Assembly (NCBI GenBank): GCA_024640585.1 | Contig: JAHEEQ010000003.1 | Span: 1-12,130, forward strand | DNA from: Micrococcales bacterium | GTDB taxonomy: Bacteria > Actinomycetota > Actinomycetes > S36-B12 > UBA5976 | DNA: 12,130 nt | Direction: 5' to 3' | Shown: one piece after another, positions 6,442-12,130 of the stretch | How positions within the stretch are numbered: the first letter of the stretch is position 1 | Layout: each line of letters opens with the position of its first letter | Made by a program: the position numbers and the translations under genes | The notes under the pieces: model-generated | Database searches by the model: none | What the model saw: only the letters and a program-made list of their open reading frames with translations | What the model was told of the DNA's origin: nothing

Positions 6442-7107
6442 ATGTCTCGAAGTTCAGTCAGTCCGGATTTAACCCTAGAACGTGAGCTATTCAAGAACCA
6501 CAATTTACTTGTCGGAATAGATGAAGTCGGACGTGGAGCTTATGCAGGCCCAGTCACAGTTGGCGTTTGTATCATCGATCCGAATTGCGTTTCGATTCCG
6601 GCCGGATTGAAAGACAGCAAATTGCTTTCACTAATTGCACGCGAAAAACTAATTCCAAATATTGCTTCGTGGGCATTGGCAACTGCAATTGGAGACGCAC
6701 AAGCATTTGAAATTGATGAAATAGGAATGACAGCCGCATTGCGTTTGGCTGCGAACAGGGCCATCAACTCTTTAGAGCTTAAACCTGAGGTTGCAATATT
6801 GGACGGCAGTCACAACTGGCTAACCCCACCAACTCGAGACTTATTCTCAGAACCGCCGACAGAAAATGAGTATGCAGGCAAAGTGGTGATGAAAGTTAAG
6901 GCTGATATGACTTGCGCGAGCGTTGCTGCTGCAAGTGTGGTTGCAAAGGTTCACCGAGATGCATTGATGCGGCAATATGAAGGACAATTTCCAGGATATG
7001 GGTTTGCAGACAATGTTGGCTACGGAACTAGTGCACATCGAGATGCAATTTCCCAAAAAGGATTAACTTCGATTCACAGGAAATCTTGGAAATTAATTAC
7101 CGAATAG
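6442..7107 (+). CDS. rnhB: ribonuclease HII
   Basis: RNase HII nicks DNA 5' of embedded ribonucleotides and removes RNA from RNA-DNA hybrids. The 221-residue protein has GIDEVGRGAYAGPV with D27 and E28, LKDSK (57-61), D121 in ILDGSH, and D155 in KADMTCASVAAASVVAKVHRD. All four catalytic acids are therefore present. The C-terminal PGYGFADNVGYGTSAH and HRKSW segments also fit. ATG 6442 follows the lepB stop by two bases, so it is in the same operon. rnhB next to lepB is the usual actinobacterial arrangement. Confidence 0.97.
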   Translation: MSRSSVSPDLTLERELFKNHNLLVGIDEVGRGAYAGPVTVGVCIIDPNCVSIPAGLKDSKLLSLIAREKLIPNIASWALATAIGDAQAFEIDEIGMTAALRLAANRAINSLELKPEVAILDGSHNWLTPPTRDLFSEPPTENEYAGKVVMKVKADMTCASVAAASVVAKVHRDALMRQYEGQFPGYGFADNVGYGTSAHRDAISQKGLTSIHRKSWKLITE

Positions 7108-7158
7108 TTTTCTACAATATCAGATCAAGTTCTGTTTTCCACAAATAATTAATCAGGC

Positions 7159-7186
7159 TTTTCAGCTACTGAATCCTCGCCAAAAT
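7159..7186 (+). promoter_or_regulatory. candidate promoter for the yraN-xerC group
   Basis: The 85-base gap after rnhB is the only sizeable break before yraN. TTTTCA (7159-7164) and CAAAAT (7181-7186), 16 bases apart, would place the transcript start at or next to the yraN ATG (7193), giving a leaderless message. That fits the lack of any ribosome-binding site before yraN. TACAAT at 7113-7118 is another -10-like box but has no good -35 partner. Both are weak calls. Confidence 0.25.
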
Positions 7187-7192
7187 TTCTTC

Positions 7193-7549
7193 ATGTCAAA
7201 GTCAATGCACAATCGAACGCTAGGCGTTTGGGGCGAGAGACTTGCCGCAAAACATATTTTGGAAACAGGAGGATTTATCCTCGGAGAAAATTGTCGATAT
7301 GCGGAGGTAGAAATCGATGTCCTTTTCGAAAAGAAAGGTGTTCTAGTTGTCTGTGAAGTCAAAACTCGCACATCTTTGAAATTAGGTCATCCATTCGAAG
7401 TGATAGATATTGCGAAGTTCACTCGGTTGCAACTAGCGCTCCAAGAAGCAATGAGAGTTCACAAATCCAAGTTCGGTCGAATCGATGTAATTGGAATTGT
7501 TTTACGCCCTCAATTAAAAATCCAACATATTGAAGGAATTTCATTTTGA
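7193..7549 (+). CDS. yraN: YraN family (UPF0102) endonuclease-like protein
   Basis: This 118-residue protein belongs to the UPF0102 family, which has a restriction-endonuclease-like fold. The N-terminal NRTLGVWGERLAAKHILETGGF and the core AEVEIDVLFEKKGVLVVCEVKTR show the nuclease-type pattern: E40/D42, then E55-V-K57. Its exact cellular role is not settled. The constant link with yifB and dprA suggests DNA uptake or recombination. ATG 7193 has no ribosome-binding site, and another ATG at 7205 is in frame. The stop codon overlaps the yifB start by four bases. Confidence 0.93.
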   Translation: MSKSMHNRTLGVWGERLAAKHILETGGFILGENCRYAEVEIDVLFEKKGVLVVCEVKTRTSLKLGHPFEVIDIAKFTRLQLALQEAMRVHKSKFGRIDVIGIVLRPQLKIQHIEGISF

Positions 7550-9078
7550 GCATTGCAAGAGTTCTAGGTTGTGTACCAATTGGGGTAGAAGGTCATCTAA
7601 TTGAAGTTGAAGGCCACGTTTCTGATGGCATCATCGCTATGAACGTTACAGGACTTGCAGACACTTCTATCAACGAATCAAAAGATCGTGTGCGAGCGGC
7701 AATGATTAATACAGGCTGCAATTGGCCTCAACGAAGAATCACAGTTGGACTTTCGCCAGCCTCACTTCCAAAACATGGATCTGGATTGGATGTAGCTATT
7801 GCAGTCGCGATTGCCTCTGCCGACAATCAGATTCAAAATACGATACTTGAAGACACCATGTTTTACGGAGAGCTTTCACTCGATGGCAGAGTCCGTCAAG
7901 TTCCAGGTGCTTTGCTCGCGGCAATTGCCGCTAAACAAAAGGGTTGCAAGCGGATTGTCTTAGCTGCGGCGGATGTCGAGTTAGCAAAGTTAGTTTCTGA
8001 GATCGAAGTAGTTGGGGTCACGCATTTGTCGCAGGTGCTAAATATGTGTGGCGGTGAAGTTCCAATTGTGGACATTGTGGCTCAAATCGAAATTGAAAAT
8101 GAAGAAATCGAAAAGAATCTCTTTGACTACAGCCAAGTAAAAGGTCAGGCGTGGGGGAAGTTTGCATGTGAAGTAGCGGCGGCCGGCGGTCACCACTTGG
8201 CAATACTTGGCCCCCCAGGTGTTGGCAAGACCTTGCTCGCCGAACGGTTACCCTCAATTTTGCCAAAACTTTCTCGTACAGAAGCGTTGGAAGTTGCGGC
8301 AATCAATTCAGCTTCCGCAAAAAATGGCAGCCTGACCTTCGATCCGCCTTTCGCATCTCCTCACCACACATCTTCTTACACATCACTAATTGGAGGGGGC
8401 AGTGGCGTTCCTGTTATCGGACTAATCACTCAAGCACATCGGGGAGTTTTATTTCTAGACGAAGCGCCGGAATTTGCGACCAATGTTTTAGACGCATTAC
8501 GCCAACCGCTTGAAAGTGGAAGGGTGACTATCGCGAGACGAACATTCAGATTGGAACTCCCAGCGTTATTTCAATTAGTACTGGCGGCGAATCCCTGCCC
8601 TTGCGGACATGCTCTAGATCCACATGGAAGGTGTAGTTGCACCCCAACAGCTCGCAGAAGATATTTGGGAAGGATTTCCGGTCCGTTAATGGATCGAGTT
8701 GATATTCGAGTTGTAATCGATCCACCTTCAGCGGTGGACCTCGATTACAACTCACCACCAGCAGAAGATTCGCAAACAATCCAAAATCGCGTGCAAATTG
8801 CACGGCAAAATGCTGCAAAAAGATTGTCGTCGACTATCTGGACAAAGAATGCGGAAATTCCAAGTAGTGCTATTCGCGAATTGTTTCCACTGCGAGGTGA
8901 TGCGAATCGAAGGCTTAATCAATATTTAACAAGTTCTCGATCATCAGCTCGCGGAGCAGACCGCATTGCACGGCTTGCTTGGACGGTTTCAGATCTACAA
9001 AACAACACTTATCCAACTGTCCATGATGTTGAAACCGCAATTAAATTGCGTGAAGCAGATGGCAGATGGTTGATTTAA
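7546..9078 (+). CDS. yifB: YifB/ComM family Mg-chelatase-like AAA+ ATPase
   Basis: ComM-type proteins are hexameric helicases that promote branch migration during integration of transforming DNA. The 510-residue length is typical. An N-terminal ChlI/Lon-like domain (about 20-140) is followed by an AAA+ core with Walker A GPPGVGKT (222-229) and Walker B LFLDEAPE (302-309). NPCPCG plus GRCSC follow, giving four Cys (351, 353, 363, 365), then DRVD (383-386) and a C-terminal Mg-chelatase domain. The start is TTG at 7546, eight bases after GAAGGA (7532-7537), in the overlap TTGA with the yraN stop. It overlaps dprA by 13 bases. A long hairpin lies in its coding region at 8708-8753. Confidence 0.96.
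   Translation: MSIARVLGCVPIGVEGHLIEVEGHVSDGIIAMNVTGLADTSINESKDRVRAAMINTGCNWPQRRITVGLSPASLPKHGSGLDVAIAVAIASADNQIQNTILEDTMFYGELSLDGRVRQVPGALLAAIAAKQKGCKRIVLAAADVELAKLVSEIEVVGVTHLSQVLNMCGGEVPIVDIVAQIEIENEEIEKNLFDYSQVKGQAWGKFACEVAAAGGHHLAILGPPGVGKTLLAERLPSILPKLSRTEALEVAAINSASAKNGSLTFDPPFASPHHTSSYTSLIGGGSGVPVIGLITQAHRGVLFLDEAPEFATNVLDALRQPLESGRVTIARRTFRLELPALFQLVLAANPCPCGHALDPHGRCSCTPTARRRYLGRISGPLMDRVDIRVVIDPPSAVDLDYNSPPAEDSQTIQNRVQIARQNAAKRLSSTIWTKNAEIPSSAIRELFPLRGDANRRLNQYLTSSRSSARGADRIARLAWTVSDLQNNTYPTVHDVETAIKLREADGRWLI
8708..8753. repeat. long inverted repeat within yifB
   Basis: The arms 8708-8720 (GAGTTGTAATCGA) and 8741-8753 (TCGATTACAACTC) are perfectly complementary over 13 bp. Inside them TCCACC (8721-8726) pairs with GGTGGA (8733-8738) around TTCAGC, leaving only a two-base bulge (8739-8740). 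The result is a near-continuous 19-bp hairpin encoding residues RVVIDPPSAVDLDYNS. No T-run follows on either strand, so it is not an ordinary terminator. Its role is unknown. Confidence 0.75.
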
Positions 9079-9926
9079 GTGAAGGTCAGTGTAGGTATTT
9101 ACTTGCACATGTTTGCGAACCAGGAGATTCTCGTCTTAATAAATTGGCGCTTGCGTTCTCTTGGTCAGAGTTGGTGGAGAATCCAAAACTACTTCCAGAT
9201 ACCTACCAAAATAAATTCTTGTTTCTAAATCAATCCAAACTCTTGGACCAATTTGGCGAAACTAAATTCATATGGCCAGGACACGCAGATTTTCCCAACA
9301 ACCTATACGCTCTTGGTGAACGCATGCCCGTTGGACTTTGGTATACAGGCGATATACAGAAAGCGAATCCGCTATCTGTTTCAATCGTGGGCTCTCGAAC
9401 TGCAACTACCTATGGCCAGAATGTCGCTGCCGACTTTGCGATGCAACTTGCAAATTTGAATATCAATGTCGTTTCAGGTGGAGCATTTGGGATTGACGCC
9501 GCAGCTCACCACGGCGCATTAGTGGGCAACGGATTCACAATCGCCATAATGGCTGGTGGGGTGGATGTGCATTATCCAAAAACCAATTCAAGATTATTCG
9601 AAAGAATTCTCGAACAAGGATTGCTCTTAAGCGAAGTTCCGCCAGGAACTGTTCCAATCCGGCATAGATTCCTAATTAGAAACCGCCTGATCGCTGCGTA
9701 CTCAAATTCCACATTAGTTGTGGAAGCGAGAATAAAAAGTGGGGCAATGTCTACCGCAGGTGAAGCCACTTTGATTGGCAGAGATGTCATGGCGGTTCCA
9801 GGTTCAATTCATTCGGCAAGTTCAGCGGGATGCCATCAACTTATCCGTGATGGCGCAATACTGGTGAGCAGTGTGCGCGAAATTTGTGAATTGATAATTG
9901 GAGACTATCCGCAGTATTCACACTGA
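9066..9926 (+). CDS. dprA: DNA-processing protein DprA (Smf)
   Basis: DprA protects incoming single-stranded DNA and loads RecA. The Rossmann-like core shows SIVGSRTATTYG (106-117), VVSGGAFGIDAAAH (135-148), IMAGGVDVHYP (161-171), FLIRNRLIAA (202-211), VVEARIKSGAMSTAGEA (218-234) and AVPGS (243-247). All are family hallmarks. At 286 residues it ends soon after the core (VSSVREICELI), so the C-terminal winged-helix domain seen in many DprA proteins is absent. The N-terminal region (1-80) is weakly conserved. ATG 9066 lies 13 bases inside the end of yifB, suggesting coupled translation. The yraN-yifB-dprA set is a conserved DNA uptake/recombination cluster. Confidence 0.96.
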   Translation: MVDLSEGQCRYLLAHVCEPGDSRLNKLALAFSWSELVENPKLLPDTYQNKFLFLNQSKLLDQFGETKFIWPGHADFPNNLYALGERMPVGLWYTGDIQKANPLSVSIVGSRTATTYGQNVAADFAMQLANLNINVVSGGAFGIDAAAHHGALVGNGFTIAIMAGGVDVHYPKTNSRLFERILEQGLLLSEVPPGTVPIRHRFLIRNRLIAAYSNSTLVVEARIKSGAMSTAGEATLIGRDVMAVPGSIHSASSAGCHQLIRDGAILVSSVREICELIIGDYPQYSH

Positions 9927-9943
9927 TTTGTCAGAAAGTTCGG

Positions 9944-9957
9944 CAGACTTAAGTCTG
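9944..9957. repeat. 14-bp palindrome at the xerC start
   Basis: CAGACTTAAGTCTG is a perfect palindrome whose last base is the first base of the xerC GTG codon. It fills the position where a ribosome-binding site would be expected. About one such palindrome is expected by chance in a window of this size, and a second lies at 4294-4307, so only its position is suggestive. It might be an operator for xerC; this is weak inference. Confidence 0.35.
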
Positions 9958-10874
9958 TGAGTGATTCGATTTCGCCGGAACTAGAAAATGTGCTAGCTGA
10001 GTTTGAGGATTTTCTTTCAAAAACCAGCGGACGAAGTGTTCATACTGTTCGCGCGTATGTATCGGATGTCGAACGTCTCTTTGTTGTCATGGCTCAAAAT
10101 GATTGCAATGAAATTACAGATTTAACTCTAAGCGTTTTGCGTATTTGGTTGGCTAGTGAATTTGAAACTCATAGTCCAGCCACTACTGCAAGGCGAGTAG
10201 CGGCGGTTAGAGCGTTCACTGCCTGGGCGGTCAAAACAAAAAAACTGGATTCCGATGTTGGATTGATGCTGGTGCCACCAAAAACAAAAAAATCTTTACC
10301 TCACTATCTAACAACTGATCAGATAAACGAAGTTCTAAATGTTGCATCGATTTCGTCAGATGACGATAGTGCAATTGGAATTAGAAATCTTGCGATTTTG
10401 GAAGTCTTGTATGCAACTGGAATTCGAGTTTCTGAACTAGTCGGACTTGATGTTTTAGATATTAATTTTGCGGATAACACTTTACGTGTGACTGGAAAAG
10501 GAAATAAACAACGCACCGTCCCCTTTGGAATTCCTGCCCGCGACGCAATTCAACGATGGCTTGAAGTTGGCCGGCCAGAATTACTGAAAGAAAGTTCAAA
10601 TGCAGTTTTTGTGGGTTCGAGAGGAAAGCGAATCGATCAGCGTGTAGTGAGAGAAATGATTTATGAAGTCCTTGGCCACCTTTCGGATGCGCCATTGATG
10701 GGTCCTCATGGACTGCGTCACACCGCCGCTACGCATTTGGTTGAGGGTGGTGCGGATTTGCGAACTGTGCAAGAGCTGTTGGGTCACGCTAGCCTTGCAA
10801 CAACTCAGGTTTACACACATGTTTCTGCAGCTCGACTTAAAAGCGCATACCAGCAAGCACACCCAAGAGCGTAG
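9957..10874 (+). CDS. xerC: tyrosine recombinase XerC
   Basis: Xer recombinases resolve chromosome dimers at dif during division. The 305-residue protein has an N-terminal SAM-like core-binding domain (about 8-95, with TVRAYVSDV and TTARRVAAVRAF) and a catalytic domain. All six expected residues are present: R157 (ATGIRVSE), K181 (TGKGNKQR), H251 and R254 (HGLRH), H277 (LLGHASL) and nucleophile Y286 (TQVYTHVS). The place between dprA and rpsB is where actinobacterial xerC usually lies; XerD is less likely but not excluded by sequence alone. GTG 9957 is the only possible start, because an in-frame TGA (9924-9926, also the dprA stop) lies upstream. No ribosome-binding site is seen. Confidence 0.94.
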   Translation: MSDSISPELENVLAEFEDFLSKTSGRSVHTVRAYVSDVERLFVVMAQNDCNEITDLTLSVLRIWLASEFETHSPATTARRVAAVRAFTAWAVKTKKLDSDVGLMLVPPKTKKSLPHYLTTDQINEVLNVASISSDDDSAIGIRNLAILEVLYATGIRVSELVGLDVLDINFADNTLRVTGKGNKQRTVPFGIPARDAIQRWLEVGRPELLKESSNAVFVGSRGKRIDQRVVREMIYEVLGHLSDAPLMGPHGLRHTAATHLVEGGADLRTVQELLGHASLATTQVYTHVSAARLKSAYQQAHPRA

Positions 10875-10875
10875 A

Positions 10876-11358
10876 TTATTTTTTAGGCAACCTATAAACG
10901 ATTGGTTTTAGTAGCCAGCGTGGATCTATGTATCTTCCATTTTGTCTGACACTCCAATGAATGCAATCAAGATTTTCGCAATGGTTGCTAATTATTGACC
11001 AGCCAATGAATTGCCCTTGAAAAACCGCATCACCGATTTCTAGTGGTGATTCAACTCCGGTGATTGTGTGTTTGATTGAAGAACCTGCATTTATCGTTAT
11101 TCCAAAATTCTTTCCGATCCGCCCCACCCAAGTCACCTCACCTTTCACGGGTGCAAAAACCTCAGTATCTGCCGGGGCTTGAATATCAAGTCCGCGATGC
11201 CCTGGTTTCCAATCGGGCCATGGGATGACTGGGGTTCTGAGCCAAACCCCACTAGCTGGCACCTGAGCTGTTCGTTTTTGATCCACTGAGAGCGCCCAAA
11301 CTGGGGCGAGTAGTTGGGTGGCAATAATGACGAGTATGGCTAGAAATTTTGGTTTCAT
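10876..11358 (-). CDS. secreted M23/LytM-fold protein with altered active site
   Basis: The protein has 160 residues, with a signal peptide (about 1-22, KPK then a hydrophobic core, VWA cleavage site) and an M23 peptidase-like domain. HRGLD gives zinc ligands H54 and D58, VFAPVKGEVTWVG is the family strand region, and H97 matches the conserved catalytic His. The usual HxH near the end reads C132-I-H134, so the first His is replaced by Cys. The metal site could still form, but catalysis is doubtful. C127 and C132 might form a disulfide. It may act as a wall-binding or regulatory protein rather than an active hydrolase. The ATG (11356-11358) has GGGAG 12 bases upstream on its strand. It converges on xerC with one base between the stops, and no separate terminator is visible. 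A paralogue of active LytM is the alternative reading. Confidence 0.88.
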   Translation of the reverse strand: MKPKFLAILVIIATQLLAPVWALSVDQKRTAQVPASGVWLRTPVIPWPDWKPGHRGLDIQAPADTEVFAPVKGEVTWVGRIGKNFGITINAGSSIKHTITGVESPLEIGDAVFQGQFIGWSIISNHCENLDCIHWSVRQNGRYIDPRWLLKPIVYRLPKK

Positions 11359-11438
11359 GGCAAGAATCTGCTCCCGAGTGCCTTATTTGAGAGTAAAACT
11401 TGGGCATCTGTGGAAAAAGCCATGGAAAAACTGCGTGT

Positions 11439-11467
11439 GATTCGGCGCTCTCAAATGAGGCTAGAAT
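11439..11467 (+). promoter_or_regulatory. candidate rpsB promoter
   Basis: TAGAAT at 11462-11467 is a good -10 box. GATTCG at 11439-11444, 17 bases upstream, is a poor -35 match. The predicted start near 11474 gives a leader of about 185 bases. The 300-base spacer 11359-11658 also must hold the promoter of the divergent M23-like gene. AGAGTA at 11390-11395 (TACTCT on the minus strand) is the only -10-like candidate I see for that. Confidence 0.45.
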
Positions 11468-11658
11468 TCGCGGGCTTTGCACACGAGTGCAAAAGCAAAT
11501 ACGCGCAATCTTGTCTGTGGGTCCACACAGCCGGTGAGTCAGCGGTCAAATTCGGATACGAGTTTGCGACTTTCGGAGATTGCCAGGGAAGAACACAAAA
11601 GTGTTCTGCACATAACCACAGGTTACAAATTTTGTAACCAACTGAAAGGACTATGGCC
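11468..11658 (+). promoter_or_regulatory. structured leader of rpsB
   Basis: Five hairpins follow one another: TTTGCAC/GTGCAAA (11476-11493, loop ACGA); CTGTG/CACAG (11515-11530); CAAATTCG/CGAGTTTG (11547-11566, loop GATA, one G-U); AGAACAC/GTGTTCT (11590-11607, loop AAAA); and GGTTACAA/TTGTAACC (11621-11639, loop ATT). The last ends six bases before the AAAGGA ribosome-binding site (11645-11650). It has an alternative in TAACC/GGTTA (11613-11625). S2-binding autoregulatory leaders are known for rpsB in proteobacteria. A comparable role here is inferred. No convincing protein-coding frame is seen in this stretch. Confidence 0.6.
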
Positions 11659-12130
11659 ATGGCCGTTATCACAATGCGCCAGATGCTCGAGAGCGGTGTT
11701 CACTTCGGACATCAGACTCGTCGCTGGAACCCGAAGATGAAGCGTTTCATTTTGACTGAACGCTCAGGCATCTATGTAATTGACCTACACCAATCAATTG
11801 GTCACATCGACAAGGCATATGAATTCGTTCGCGAAACAGTTGCACACGGTGGCACCATTTTGTTCGTGGGTACAAAAAAGCAAGCACAAGAAGCTGTTGC
11901 AACACATGCAAAGTCTGTTGGAATGCCATACGTCAACGAACGTTGGTTGGGCGGTATGTTGACAAACTTCTCAACAGTTGCAAAGCGCGTAACTCGCTTG
12001 AAAGAACTAGAAGCTCGCGATCTTGAAGATTCTGCAGCTACTGGTTTGACCAAAAAAGAACTTTTAATTCTTCGTCGCGAAAAAGACAAACTGACTCGCA
12101 TGCTTGGCGGTATCCGCGATATGGCAAAGA
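11659..12130 (+). CDS. rpsB: 30S ribosomal protein uS2 (3' end outside window)
   Basis: The first 157 residues of S2 are visible: [70 protein letters not shown] and [12 protein letters not shown], all family hallmarks. The frame is open to the window end. Two ATG codons are in frame, at 11653 and 11659. AAAGGA (11645-11650) is eight bases from the second and only two from the first, so I take 11659, which also gives the usual N-terminus. S2 is a late-assembling small-subunit protein. tsf would be expected downstream but is not in view. Confidence 0.97.
   Translation, partial: MAVITMRQMLESGVHFGHQTRRWNPKMKRFILTERSGIYVIDLHQSIGHIDKAYEFVRETVAHGGTILFVGTKKQAQEAVATHAKSVGMPYVNERWLGGMLTNFSTVAKRVTRLKELEARDLEDSAATGLTKKELLILRREKDKLTRMLGGIRDMAK

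Noticed and set aside
7135..7143. TTTTCCACA, similar to a DnaA box (another in reverse at 11409-11417)
   Set aside because: Single isolated near-matches, far apart, with no cluster, AT-rich unwinding region or dnaA/dnaN genes nearby.
11410..11740. Open frames of 75-87 codons within the rpsB leader
   Set aside because: They overlap the hairpins and run into rpsB in the wrong frame, show no recognisable protein features, and have no good ribosome-binding site.
1..12130. Search for mobile elements, CRISPR arrays, toxin-antitoxin or defence genes
   Set aside because: Every sizeable frame with protein character is a recognised housekeeping gene. No direct repeat arrays, transposases or integrases other than XerC were seen.

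Overview
This is a core housekeeping stretch of a bacterial chromosome, most likely from an actinobacterium. The gene order is typical of that phylum: rpsP, a KH-domain gene, rimM, trmD, rplS, lepB, rnhB, yraN, yifB, dprA, xerC, an M23 peptidase-like gene, then rpsB. Other phylum-like traits are the long acidic tail on S16, the paired Cys in both signal peptidases, and the CxHW variant in the M23 protein. Base composition is clearly lower in GC than in classic soil actinobacteria, spacers are short and genes overlap. A streamlined aquatic lineage of the acI/Nanopelagicales kind would fit, but that is inference. I see no phage, insertion sequence, CRISPR array or defence locus.

Layout on the + strand. 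Positions 1-2278 hold the end of a dGTPase gene and complete dnaG. A tRNA-Asn(GTT) follows at 2345-2420. Positions 2446-4617 are the S16/RNA-maturation operon rpsP-khpA-rimM-trmD. rplS (4775-5125) has its own promoter-like sequence and leader hairpin. Two tandem type I signal peptidase genes and rnhB follow (5133-7107). Next comes a tightly packed DNA-processing set: yraN, yifB/comM, dprA and xerC (7193-10874). A small secreted M23-like gene lies on the minus strand (10876-11358), convergent with xerC and divergent from rpsB. rpsB has a long, hairpin-rich leader and runs off the window end.

How the genes work together. S16, L19 and S2 are ribosomal proteins. RimM and TrmD are low-abundance ribosome and tRNA maturation factors encoded between rpsP and rplS. 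The YraN/YifB/DprA/XerC group handles incoming or recombining DNA and chromosome dimer resolution. LepB enzymes release exported proteins such as the M23-like one.

The genes themselves are ordinary. The most interesting signals are RNA-level structures. A terminator-shaped inverted repeat (14 bp stem plus T7) sits inside rimM. The L19 terminator lies inside the start of the first lepB coding region. The rpsP and rplS promoter/leader sequences look alike. The rpsB leader carries five consecutive hairpins. A 19-bp hairpin lies inside yifB. Together they suggest that ribosomal-protein output is set by promoters and terminators embedded in neighbouring coding sequence. I found no wholly new system, and these elements are the best candidates for undescribed biology.
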